DNA of 64,000 nucleotides from Proteobacteria bacterium DTSAM18 (GTDB lineage Bacteria > Myxococcota_A > UBA796 > GCA-2862545), in NCBI GenBank assembly GCA_028767165.1, contig JARACJ010000014.1, positions 62,001-126,000 of the forward strand, given 5' to 3'. The translations under genes and the position numbers were made by a program. Position 1 is the first letter of the stretch. Each line of letters starts with the position of its first letter. Of the stretch, positions 39,526 through 47,732 are shown one piece after another. Below the pieces are notes generated by a model. It saw nothing but the letters and a program-made list of their open reading frames with translations, did not search any database and was not told the DNA's origin.

Positions 39526-40530
39526 TCAGGCCCGAAGGCGGGTCTCGATGAGGTGGTCGGCGAGGTCGTGGATGCGGCGGCCCAGCTCGGGGTCGCGGGA
39601 GGCGGCGGAGGGCTCCTTGCGCTGCTTCATGTGCAGGTAGGTGCCGGTGGTGCCCTCGAGCTCGGGGGCCGCGGCCAGGTAGATGACCGGCTCGGCGGCC
39701 TTGAGCGGGGCCTGGAAGAACAGCGCGAAGGTGAGCTTGAGCAGGGGCTGCATCCACCCGGGCGCCTCGCGGGCGATGGAGCTGTTGATGGCGCCGGGGC
39801 ACAGGTGGTGCACGGACAGCAGGGGCAGCCCGGAGTCTTCGGCGGGGCCCATGCGGCGGATGAACTCGCTCACCCAGGTGTGCAGCAGCAGCTTGGACTT
39901 GCCGTACTCCGCGACCACCTGGGAGGTGGGGAAGTCGCGGAAGCTGGCGGCCTCGTCGAAGTCGATGGGGGGCGCCGACCGGTGGGACTCGCTGCCGACG
40001 AAGATCACGCGGGGGATCGGGCCGGTGCGGCCGGGCTGCAGCACGCCCTCGCGGATGAGCGCCTGGAGCAGGGCGGGCTTGGCGAGCCAGTTGACATGGT
40101 TCATGGCGTTGAGGCCGGCCCCGGAGTCGCGGGCCTGCACGGGCACCATGCCCGCGTTGCAGATGACCACGTCGAGCTCGACGCCCCGCTCGGCGAGGGT
40201 GTGGGCGAGGGCGTCGATGGTGGAGATGTCCATCAGGTCGAGCGACAGCAGGTGCACCCGATCGTGGCCGGCGGCGGTGATGACCTTGCGACGGGCCTCG
40301 GTGCCGTCGGAGCGGCAGGCCATCCACACGGTGGCGCCCCGCTGGGCCGCGAGGGTGCTGATGCCGAGGCCGAGGCCCTTGTTGGCGCCCGTGACGAGGA
40401 CCTGGAGACCATCGAGCCGGTGCTCGGGGAGCAGCTGGATGTCGGGACGGTTGCGCTTGCTGCGGTCGAGGATGCCTGCGAGAGTGGCGCCGAGGGTCGA
40501 CTGGTGTCTCGTGGTCTCTGGTTCGGCCAA
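39526..40530 (-). CDS. short-chain dehydrogenase, retinol-dehydrogenase-like
   Basis: 334 residues. TGANKGLGLG (NAD(P) motif), ICNAG, IFVGSESH (catalytic Ser region) and YGKSKLL (Tyr/Lys) are all intact. Insertions before and after the catalytic Tyr resemble retinol-dehydrogenase and protochlorophyllide-reductase-like SDRs. First gene of the SDR-DUF1214-sulfotransferase operon. It is divergent from the SRPBCC gene, with only 27 bp between start codons, so promoters must overlap. Confidence 0.88.
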   Translation of the reverse strand: MAEPETTRHQSTLGATLAGILDRSKRNRPDIQLLPEHRLDGLQVLVTGANKGLGLGISTLAAQRGATVWMACRSDGTEARRKVITAAGHDRVHLLSLDLMDISTIDALAHTLAERGVELDVVICNAGMVPVQARDSGAGLNAMNHVNWLAKPALLQALIREGVLQPGRTGPIPRVIFVGSESHRSAPPIDFDEAASFRDFPTSQVVAEYGKSKLLLHTWVSEFIRRMGPAEDSGLPLLSVHHLCPGAINSSIAREAPGWMQPLLKLTFALFFQAPLKAAEPVIYLAAAPELEGTTGTYLHMKQRKEPSAASRDPELGRRIHDLADHLIETRLRA

Positions 40531-40557
40531 TGATGCTCCCGACGAAGGTACCGATGG

Positions 40558-40998
40558 ATGACGATGGTCTACGCATTCTCGGCAGAGGCCGTGATCGACG
40601 CAAGCCCTGAACGCGTGTGGGCCGTGCTCACCGATCTGCAGGCCTACCCGGACTGGAACCCCTTCACCCGGCAGGTGCGGACCACGCTGCGGCCCGGAGA
40701 CCCCGTGCGCATGCAGGTGTGGATGGGGCGGCGGGTGCGCCTGTGGCAGACGGAGACCGTGCGGGTGGTGCAGCCACCGGAGCGGCTGGTCTGGGCGCTC
40801 GACATCGGTGCCGACTGGCTCATCTGGGCGAGGCGTGAGCAGACCCTCACGGTCGTGGAGGGGGGCACCCTGTATCGCACGGTGGACGAGATCGGCGGCC
40901 TGCTGGCGCCGCTGGTGAACCTGCTGTTCGGGCGGAGCCTCGATCGGGGGTTCCGGGGTGTGGCTGACGGATTGAGGGAGAGGCTGGAGAAGGGTTGA
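40558..40998 (+). CDS. SRPBCC-family (START/Bet v1-like) lipid-binding protein
   Basis: 146 residues, full length for a single SRPBCC domain. Family landmarks: IDASPERVWAVLTDLQAYPDWNPF at the start and a C-terminal helix LDRGFRGVADGLRERLE. Members bind hydrophobic ligands in a deep cavity, some as aromatase/cyclase-like enzymes. No membrane signal, so cytoplasmic. The immediate neighbourhood is SDRs and lipid genes, so a lipid-like ligand is plausible. ATG at 40558 or the next ATG two codons on. Confidence 0.88.
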   Translation: MTMVYAFSAEAVIDASPERVWAVLTDLQAYPDWNPFTRQVRTTLRPGDPVRMQVWMGRRVRLWQTETVRVVQPPERLVWALDIGADWLIWARREQTLTVVEGGTLYRTVDEIGGLLAPLVNLLFGRSLDRGFRGVADGLRERLEKG

Positions 40999-41039
40999 GG
41001 TGCGTGGGTTTTCACACCGCCGACCTCACGCCTCACCAC

Positions 41040-41876
41040 TCAATCCACCCACAGGTCGAGCCCCAGGACGGCACAGGTGTACGCCCACAGGTTGGCGGCC
41101 ATCTTCGGATCCCGGGCCCGCTTCGACGGTGTCTTCACCTTGCCGTCGACCCAGTAGCTGCCGGACTGGCCCAGGCGCGCGGGGCCGTCGGCCAGCTCGA
41201 TCTGGCCACGGGCGCCCTTCTCGGGGGAGCGCATGATGAACCGGCCGACGTTGTACAGGCGCTGGAAGAAGCCCGGCTCGTCCTGGCCGAAGCCGGTGGA
41301 CACGATGCCCGGCTCCACGGCGTGCACGGCCGGCGGCCCTCCACCCAGGCGCTCGGCCAGCTCACGTGTGAACAGCAGGCCCGCGAGCTTGCTGTCGGCG
41401 TAGGCGCCGTAGCCATGGTAGCGGCCCTCGGTGCGTTTGATGTTCTTCAGGTCGAGGCGCCCCTCCTTGTGGGTGCGGCTGGCGACCATGATGACCCGGC
41501 CGGCGTCGGCCTCCTGCAGCGTGGGGATGAGCCGTCGCGTGAGGAGCACCGGGGCCAGGTAGTTCACGCCGAAGCTCCACTCGTGGCCCTGCACGGTGGA
41601 CTTGCGGCGGGGCTGGTAGCCACCCGCGTTGTTCATCAGGACGTCGAGACCACCAGCTGCGACCCGCTCCGCCAGCGCTTCGACCTGGTCGAGATCGGCG
41701 AGGTCGGCCACCTCGCCGCTGACGGCGTGGCCGGCGCGGGTGAGCTCCTCGAGCACCTCCGCAAGGCGCGCTTCGTTGCGGCCGTGCAGCACGACATCGT
41801 GGCCGAGCTCGGCGAGCTTGCGGGCGCTGGCGAGTCCGAGGCCGCTGGTGGCGCCGGTGATGAGGATGCGGGACAT
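41040..41876 (-). CDS. short-chain dehydrogenase/reductase
   Basis: 278 residues. LITGATSGLGLASA (cofactor), DVLMNNAGG, VIMVASRTH and YGAYADSKLAG (catalytic Tyr and Lys) are intact; the Ser region reads MVASRT. The chain resembles retinol-dehydrogenase-like SDRs, like the ones at 39526 and 43917. C-terminal RARDPKMAANLWAYTC is family-typical. Substrate unknown. It converges with the SRPBCC gene across 41 bp and its promoter lies in the CATG-rich region. Confidence 0.88.
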   Translation of the reverse strand: MSRILITGATSGLGLASARKLAELGHDVVLHGRNEARLAEVLEELTRAGHAVSGEVADLADLDQVEALAERVAAGGLDVLMNNAGGYQPRRKSTVQGHEWSFGVNYLAPVLLTRRLIPTLQEADAGRVIMVASRTHKEGRLDLKNIKRTEGRYHGYGAYADSKLAGLLFTRELAERLGGGPPAVHAVEPGIVSTGFGQDEPGFFQRLYNVGRFIMRSPEKGARGQIELADGPARLGQSGSYWVDGKVKTPSKRARDPKMAANLWAYTCAVLGLDLWVD

Positions 41877-41979
41877 CGGAGATCCTGGGAGAGATGGATG
41901 CGGAGGATACTTCGTTGGGGCGCCTCGGGCAGGGGGGATGTGCCGGGATGGGGGCGGAGCAGCGCGGCTGGTTCGTCGC

Positions 41980-42236
41980 CATGGCGGTTGAGGTCATGAA
42001 TCCAGGAGGCCAGGAACCGCGAGTCATGAATCCCGAGTGATGAGCCATGATGGCCCGACGCATGAACGACGAATCCCGTAACCATGGACCATGGCCCAGG
42101 GCGCGCAGGCCATGACTCCAGAGACCCTGGACCATGCGTCCAGGAATCATGGTTTCAGGACTCGGGTCCTCATGCCCTCCTGGTTTCGAGATTCGTGCCT
42201 CATGGCCTCATGGCCTCATGGCCTCATGACGCCATG
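41980..42236. repeat. CATG-rich degenerate repeat region (16 CATG in 257 bp)
   Basis: Sixteen CATG tetramers occur in 257 bases, where about one is expected by chance. Many lie in similar contexts: GTCATGAATCC twice, CCATGGACC, GCCATGACTCC, CCATGCGTCC and ATCATGG. The block ends with three perfect CATGGCCT units (42201-42224) and a CATGACGC. No frame codes for a protein-like sequence. The 450-bp gap 41877-42328 lies between two divergent genes, so their promoters are near it. Confidence 0.8.
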
Positions 42237-42328
42237 ACCACGCGCCGCCTCCGGTCCGCTCCACACTGGACATTCCTCCTGGGTTCGAAGACGATCCCGA
42301 TCCCGTCCCTGCTCACGGAGCCCGCCCG

Positions 42329-43870
42329 ATGCCCACCCAGCCCGATCTCGCCCGCACCCAGCTCGCCGACTGGCTCGACGCCCAGCCGCGCGACCTCTAC
42401 GCCGCGGACTCCTTCTTCCAGCGCGCCCTGCGGGTGTTCGCCGGACAGGAGGCCCTCGAGGACATCGAGCCGGATCTCGCCGCCTTCGGGCCTCTCGCCG
42501 CCACCGAGGTCGATCCGCTCGTCCGCGAGAACAACCTCGACGCCAACCTGCCCCGCCTCGAGCGCTACGACGGCATCGGGCGCCGGATCGAGCGCATCGC
42601 GCACCACCCGAGCTACCACGAGGCCGGCGCGCTCATCTACGGCTCCGGCGTGATGGAGGCCTACGGGCGCGAGCACCCCAACCTGCGGGCGCTGTCGCTC
42701 ATGTACCTGAGCAGCCAGAACGGCGAGGCGGGGCACAACTGCCCCCTGGCGTGCACCGCCGGGGTGATCCGGGTGCTTCAGGAGCTCGGCACCGAGGAGA
42801 TGAAGGCCCGCTGGTTGCCCGGCCTGCTCAGCCGGGACTACGACACCCACCTCGAGGGCGCCCAGTTCCTCACGGAGCTGCAGGGGGGCAGCGACGTCGG
42901 CGCCAACGCGGTGCAGGCGGAGCTGGCCGACGACGGCACCTGGCGCATCCACGGCGAGAAGTGGTTCTGCTCCAACATCGACGCCGACCTGTTCCTCATG
43001 ACCGCCCGGGTGGGCGACGCGGAGGGCACCCGGGGGCTCGGGTTGTTCCTCGTGCCCCGCCTTTGGGACGGCGAGCCGAACGGTCTGCGGATCCGCCGGC
43101 TCAAGCACAAGCTCGGCACCCGCTCCATGGCCAGCGGCGAGACCGACTTCGTGGGGGCCCGGGGCTGGCACATGGGGCCGCTGGGCGAGGGCTTCGCCCA
43201 GGTGATGCGTCTCGTGATCCACACCTCCCGGATGTACAACGCCGCTGCCTGCATGGGCCTCGCCCGTCGGGCCTTCACCGTGGCCCACTCCTACGCCCAC
43301 CACCGCCGGGCCTTCGGCCAGCGCATCGTGCACTTCCCGCTGGTGCAGGCCCACCTGCAGGCCATGGAGCGCTCCCTGGAGCAGGGGCTGGCCGGCACGC
43401 TGCACCACGTGGTCGTGCAGGATCTGCTGGATCGAGGGGCCGGAGACGAGCGTCTGCAGGCCTACCAGCGCCTGGGGGTCAACCTGAACAAGATGACCAC
43501 CGCGATGGATGCCCGGCAGCTCGTCATCGACGCCATCGAGGTGCTCGGAGGCAACGGCGCCATCGAGAGCTTCAGCGTGCTGCCCCGCCTGCTCCGGGAC
43601 GTCATCGTGTACGAGAACTGGGAGGGCACCCACAACACCCTGGTGATGCAGTCCTGGCGGGACATGCAGAAGTACGGGCTGCACGAGCCCTACCTCGACC
43701 AGCTCCTGGTGATGGGCGCGCCCCAGGACGAGGTGGACGCCATGTCCCGGCGGGTCGCGGAGGTGCTGGCGATGGAGCCCGGCCCAGCGTCGGTGGCCCT
43801 CAAGCCGCTGCTCGCCGAGCTGTCCCGGATGCAGCAGCACACCGCCTGGAGGCGGGTGCACGAGGCGTGA
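42329..43870 (+). CDS. AidB-like acyl-CoA dehydrogenase
   Basis: 513 residues. LTELQGGSDVGANAVQA and WRIHGEKWFCSNIDAD are the flavin/substrate strand landmarks; MASGETDFVGARGWHMGPLGEGFAQVM and EVLGGNGAIESFSVLPRLLRD with ENWEGTHNTL are typical of the AidB branch (EGTxNxL). FAD-dependent acyl-CoA oxidation or a DNA-protective role as in E. coli AidB is possible; the catalytic base cannot be fixed by eye. ATG at 42329 follows GAGCCCGCCCG. Downstream SDR is convergent. Confidence 0.88.
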   Translation: MPTQPDLARTQLADWLDAQPRDLYAADSFFQRALRVFAGQEALEDIEPDLAAFGPLAATEVDPLVRENNLDANLPRLERYDGIGRRIERIAHHPSYHEAGALIYGSGVMEAYGREHPNLRALSLMYLSSQNGEAGHNCPLACTAGVIRVLQELGTEEMKARWLPGLLSRDYDTHLEGAQFLTELQGGSDVGANAVQAELADDGTWRIHGEKWFCSNIDADLFLMTARVGDAEGTRGLGLFLVPRLWDGEPNGLRIRRLKHKLGTRSMASGETDFVGARGWHMGPLGEGFAQVMRLVIHTSRMYNAAACMGLARRAFTVAHSYAHHRRAFGQRIVHFPLVQAHLQAMERSLEQGLAGTLHHVVVQDLLDRGAGDERLQAYQRLGVNLNKMTTAMDARQLVIDAIEVLGGNGAIESFSVLPRLLRDVIVYENWEGTHNTLVMQSWRDMQKYGLHEPYLDQLLVMGAPQDEVDAMSRRVAEVLAMEPGPASVALKPLLAELSRMQQHTAWRRVHEA

Positions 43871-43916
43871 GCCCCCTTGGCGTCGCCGTGAGGGCGCTCA
43901 CGCCGTCCTCACGGCC

Positions 43917-44834
43917 TCACAGCTTTCCGATCAGGTCCTGGGTGTACGTCCACAGCTCGTCGGCGAGCCGCTCGCTCTGGCTCTGCTTGCTGCTGCTCGC
44001 CACGTTGCAGTCGGCGAAGTACTCGCCCCGGAACTTCGCGGCGGCCGGGTGTGCTGCCACGAAAGCCTGGGTGGCGGCGCCCTGGGGAGGCGTCTTGAGG
44101 AACAGCGGACTCAGCGCCTTGAAGCCCGCCTGCATGAACGGGTTCATGTGGCGGCCGAGGTTGGTGGCGATGACGCCGGGGTGCACCGCGTTGACCACCT
44201 GACCGGGCTTCACACGCTTCGCCAGGGCCCGGGCGAACAGCAGGTTGGCCAGCTTGGACTGGCCGTAGGAGCGCCAGGGGGTGTAGCCGCCCTTGGAGAA
44301 GTCGAGGTTGTCGAAGCCGATGCCGCCCTTGACGCTGCCCTGGTGCGCGGCGCTGGAGACGATGACCACGCGGCCGTCGTCGGTGAGCTCGTCGAGCAGG
44401 CCGAGCACCAGGATGGCGTGGCCCACGTGGTTGGTGAGGAACTGCAGCTCGAGGCCATGCTTCAGCTCCAGCTCCGGCAGCGCCATGATGCCGGCGTTGC
44501 AGATGATGCCGTCGAGGGGAAGCTGCAGCGCCTTCACGGCCTTCACCGCGGCCCGGACGGAGTCGGGCTCGCTGAGCTCACAGGCCACGGGGTGGGACGG
44601 GCCCTGAAGGCGCTCGCAGGCCTCGGCGGCCTTTTCCTGGGTGCGGGCGAGGCCGATGACGGTGGCGCCCGCGTGGGACAGACCGCGGGCGGTCTCGAAG
44701 CCGATGCCCGAGTTGACGCCGGTGACCAGGTAGGTGCGACCCGTCAGGTCGAGGCCCTGCAGCACGTCGTCCACTGTGGAGGTGCTGCCGAAGCCGGTGG
44801 GGCCCTTGCGCTTGAACAGGTCGATCAGTGCCAT
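43917..44834 (-). CDS. short-chain dehydrogenase, retinol-dehydrogenase-like
   Basis: 305 residues. LVTGVNSGIGFETARGL, ICNAGIMALPELELKHGLE, VVIVSSAAHQGS and SYGQSKLANLLFARAL are complete SDR signatures, with the long loop of retinol/WW-domain-oxidoreductase-like enzymes. Start ATG at 44834 has GGGAGACGC upstream. It is the fourth SDR within about 10 kb; all differ in sequence, so they are not recent duplicates. It converges with the acyl-CoA dehydrogenase gene. Confidence 0.9.
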   Translation of the reverse strand: MALIDLFKRKGPTGFGSTSTVDDVLQGLDLTGRTYLVTGVNSGIGFETARGLSHAGATVIGLARTQEKAAEACERLQGPSHPVACELSEPDSVRAAVKAVKALQLPLDGIICNAGIMALPELELKHGLELQFLTNHVGHAILVLGLLDELTDDGRVVIVSSAAHQGSVKGGIGFDNLDFSKGGYTPWRSYGQSKLANLLFARALAKRVKPGQVVNAVHPGVIATNLGRHMNPFMQAGFKALSPLFLKTPPQGAATQAFVAAHPAAAKFRGEYFADCNVASSSKQSQSERLADELWTYTQDLIGKL

Positions 44835-44945
44835 CTGCGTCTCCCGGGGCGGTCCGTTCGTCGGACCGGTACCGGGCACAGGGTAGTCCCCGTTCCGTCA
44901 AGGAAAAGGGGCAGGGGAGGCATCGTGTGGAAAAGACCGTGCCAC

Positions 44946-44974
44946 GGGCGGCGCGAGGTCGTGCCGCGCCGCCC
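44946..44974 (-). terminator. GC-rich hairpin after operon B
   Basis: A perfect ten-base stem GGGCGGCGCG/CGCGCCGCCC lies nine bases after the operon B stop codon (44983). On the minus strand TTTTCC follows only about 13 bases later, so it is a weak or atypical terminator. Confidence 0.5.
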
Positions 44975-44982
44975 GGGACGGG

Positions 44983-46518
44983 TCAGGGGATCGGGTCGCA
45001 GGCATCGCCGATGCCGTCACCATCCAGGTCGTTCTGGTCGTCCAGGTGGGTCTGTGGACCCTGCAGCGAGATGGGAAGGCCGTCCTGGACCACGCCGAGG
45101 TCGTCCTTGATGCGGGCGAGGAAGGCCCAGTTGCCGCCGCCGTCGTGCACCAGGATGGTCAGCTGGTGCCAGCCGGCGTCCAGGCTCACGTCGTACTCGT
45201 TGTCGTCCACGGCCGCGCCCTGGCAGCTGGGATCGCCGCCGAGCAGCGTGCCGTCGACCCACACCCGGCTGCCGTCGTCGGCGCCCACGGCAACCACGCC
45301 GTCGAAGTCCGCGTCGACCTCGAACCAGGTGGTGGCGACCACCTCACGGGGCGTCGGACCGCCCACCAGGTCCGCGAGATCGACCTTGTCGCCGTCGGTC
45401 TGGATGTGCCACCAGGGATCGCCGTCATGGTCCTCGCCATAGGCTGCATCCTCCGCCACGGAACCCTCGGTGGGACTCCAGGCGGCGGGCTCGCAGTATC
45501 CGTCGGCGGGGTACAGCCACAGCGGACCGAGGACGAGCCAGTGCTGGATGAAGCCGTCGCTGTTGCTCTCGAGCACCGTGGTGGTGGTGTTGGGGATGAG
45601 CGGGCAGTTGTCGGTGACGTCGAGCTCCCCGTCACCGTCGTCGTCGTCGTCGCAGAAGTCGGCGATGCCGTCGCCGTCCGCGTCCTGCCCGGGGCCCGGC
45701 GTGATGGTGGCGAAGCCGCAGCTGTCGTCGCCCACGTCGATGGCGAGCTTGTACTCCGTGACCGGGCTGCGGTTGATGCCCTCCACGCACAGGGTGTGGG
45801 TGCCTTCCTCCAGGTAGCGGGCACTGGCGTCGACGGTCGGATCGAAGGTGGCGCAGCCGCCCCAGCCTGCGAGCGCGTCGATGAGGGTGTGGTCCGGAGC
45901 GTACAGGCTGATGATCATGGCGGGCGGACACAGGCCGTCGAGGCCCGACGCGGTGGCGTCGATCCAGCCGTTCTCCTCCACGTCCACGGCGTAGCAGTCC
46001 ACGTCGCCCTGGCTGAGCTGGCCGATGGCGTCGTAGGGAGGCGTGACGGCTTCGGCCAGCCAGGGGGTGTCGTTGGGCTCCACCTCGTTCAGGCCCGGCG
46101 GCACGTAGGGGGGCTCGACCGACCAGGCGGTGTCGGAGGTGTCCACCGTGTCGGTGGGCTCCGCGGTGTCGCCCGTCGGGACCGTGGGGGGCTCGCCGGT
46201 GTCGACCGGGGAGAACCCGGTGTCCCCTGAGTCACAGCAGCCGGTGTCGGTGCCGGAGGTGTTGCCATCGGCAGTGTCACCAGTGGAGCCAGTGGCACCC
46301 GTGTCGCCAGGGCCGCCCGTGGCTCCCGTGTCGCCGGGGTCACCCGTGCCGCCGGTGGGCAGCACGACGCCGGTGTCCTCCAGGGTCGGTACGACGGCCG
46401 AGTCCTCGGTGGGACAACAGTCGGTGTCGCTGTCGGTCTGCAGGGGCGCGGGGTCGTCCGGCGTGGAACAGGCGCTCAGGCAGAGAACAGCGACAGCGAG
46501 GCTTCGGACATCGGCCAT
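44983..46518 (-). CDS. operon B lipoprotein: PPC, TSP3 and PA14-like domains
   Basis: 511 residues. Lipobox LSAC (Cys 17). A longer linker than in operon A is rich in TGDTG/DTGD units. The PPC-like domain starts NEVEPNDTPWLAEAV, TSP3 stretch is GQDADGDGIADFCDDDDDGD, then PA14-like VGADDGSRVWVDGTLLG and DAGWHQLTILVHD, ending DLDGDGIGDACDP. Order and end match the operon A copy throughout. GGAGGACC precedes the ATG, which overlaps the DUF1501 stop by 43 bases. Surface calcium and carbohydrate binding is inferred. Confidence 0.87.
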   Translation of the reverse strand: MADVRSLAVAVLCLSACSTPDDPAPLQTDSDTDCCPTEDSAVVPTLEDTGVVLPTGGTGDPGDTGATGGPGDTGATGSTGDTADGNTSGTDTGCCDSGDTGFSPVDTGEPPTVPTGDTAEPTDTVDTSDTAWSVEPPYVPPGLNEVEPNDTPWLAEAVTPPYDAIGQLSQGDVDCYAVDVEENGWIDATASGLDGLCPPAMIISLYAPDHTLIDALAGWGGCATFDPTVDASARYLEEGTHTLCVEGINRSPVTEYKLAIDVGDDSCGFATITPGPGQDADGDGIADFCDDDDDGDGELDVTDNCPLIPNTTTTVLESNSDGFIQHWLVLGPLWLYPADGYCEPAAWSPTEGSVAEDAAYGEDHDGDPWWHIQTDGDKVDLADLVGGPTPREVVATTWFEVDADFDGVVAVGADDGSRVWVDGTLLGGDPSCQGAAVDDNEYDVSLDAGWHQLTILVHDGGGNWAFLARIKDDLGVVQDGLPISLQGPQTHLDDQNDLDGDGIGDACDPIP

Positions 46519-47729
46519 TGGTCCTCCACGTCCTGGGTGTCGAGGCCCAGATGCTCACGCAGCGTCTGGTGGATGTGGGCCGGGGTGATGCGGATGCCGT
46601 TGACGTCGGGCTCGAGGGTCGTCTCGTCGAGCAGGTCCGGGGTCAGCGTGTCGTCGGTGCTGCCGATGACGCGGCCACCGTCGATGCCGGGGCCCATCAT
46701 GATCATCGAGGTGATGGAGTAGTGGTCCTTGCCGTCGTGCTCGTTGTACCAGGGGGTCCGGCCGAAGTCGGAGCCCATGAGGAGCAGGATGCGGTCGGCG
46801 AGGCCCTTCTCCTCGGCCAGCTGCATCAGGTAGGACGCGCCCTCGAACAGGTTGGTGAGGGCCGCCGTGTGCCGGGTGTCGTGATCGTCGTGGGTGTCGA
46901 AGCCCTCCACGAACAGGCTCGCGGAGGTGGACGTGCCGGCCTCGAAGGCGGCGATGGCGATCTGGATCTGCCGCTTGAGGGGGGTGTCCGCGATCTCGCT
47001 GGGCAGGTAGGGAGACAGGGCCGCGAGCTCGTTGTCGCCCTCCCGGGCGGAGCGGAGCAGCTCCATGGCCCGCTTCGGGCGGGGAAGGCCGGCGGCCGCG
47101 ATCTGTCGGTCGAGGCGGTCGAGCTGGGCGGCCCGGAGGGTGTCCTCGATGGACGAGGAGATCAGCCGTGAGTCCGGGTTGGTGGCCGTGCGACGGAAGG
47201 GGTGGGCCAGATCCTGCACCAGGGCGGCACTGGGAAGCCGTGTGATGGGCAGCAGACCCGCAGGGTAGTCGTAGCCGCCGAAGCTGAGCAGGGCGGTGGA
47301 CTTGTGATCCGGATCACCTGCTGCCGCCAGGGCCGCGATGGACGGGAAGCCGTGGGACATGACCCCGGACCACTGGTGACGGACGCCGACGACGTGGTTG
47401 TTGGTCTGGTTGTCCACGCCGTTGAGGACCAGCAGATCATCCTGGTAGTCGGTGAAGAAGTCCTCCACCGCCGTGATGGGGGCGACCTGGAAGTTGCCGA
47501 TCTCGAGGGTGTCGTCCGCGTGGAAGTTCGTGATCCGGTCGTCGTAGTCCGTGTAGCCCTTGGGGTCGCACAGCATGGCCGGGTCCCAGCCGCCGTCGGC
47601 GTGCAGGACCACCACGAGGGTGTCGTCAGGGGCGGAGGTGGTGGTGGCCCAGGCGCGCCGTGAGCGCAGCAGGTAGGGCAGGGACAGGCTCGTGGCGCCG
47701 AGCCCCTTGATGAAGGTACGTCGGTCCAT
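46476..47729 (-). CDS. operon B DUF1501 protein, Tat-exported
   Basis: 417 residues. Twin-arginine leader MDRRTFIKGLGATSLSLPYL. Landmarks: VVLHADGGWDPAMLCDPKG, LNGVDNQTNNHVVG, GFDTHDDHD, LMGSDFGRTPWYNEHDGKDHYS, and MIMMGPGIDGGRVIGSTDD. Closer to the operon C copy than to A over the C-terminal third. It starts three bases after the upstream haem-protein stop, so translation is likely coupled. Alkaline-phosphatase-like fold is family knowledge; substrate unknown. Confidence 0.92.
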   Translation of the reverse strand: MDRRTFIKGLGATSLSLPYLLRSRRAWATTTSAPDDTLVVVLHADGGWDPAMLCDPKGYTDYDDRITNFHADDTLEIGNFQVAPITAVEDFFTDYQDDLLVLNGVDNQTNNHVVGVRHQWSGVMSHGFPSIAALAAAGDPDHKSTALLSFGGYDYPAGLLPITRLPSAALVQDLAHPFRRTATNPDSRLISSSIEDTLRAAQLDRLDRQIAAAGLPRPKRAMELLRSAREGDNELAALSPYLPSEIADTPLKRQIQIAIAAFEAGTSTSASLFVEGFDTHDDHDTRHTAALTNLFEGASYLMQLAEEKGLADRILLLMGSDFGRTPWYNEHDGKDHYSITSMIMMGPGIDGGRVIGSTDDTLTPDLLDETTLEPDVNGIRITPAHIHQTLREHLGLDTQDVEDQWPMSEASLSLFSA

Positions 47730-47732
47730 GGG

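Noticed and set aside
40999-41039. Hairpin between the SRPBCC and SDR genes as a bidirectional terminator
   Set aside because: The arms GGTTGAG and CTCAATCC pair imperfectly and no T tract follows, so the evidence is too weak.
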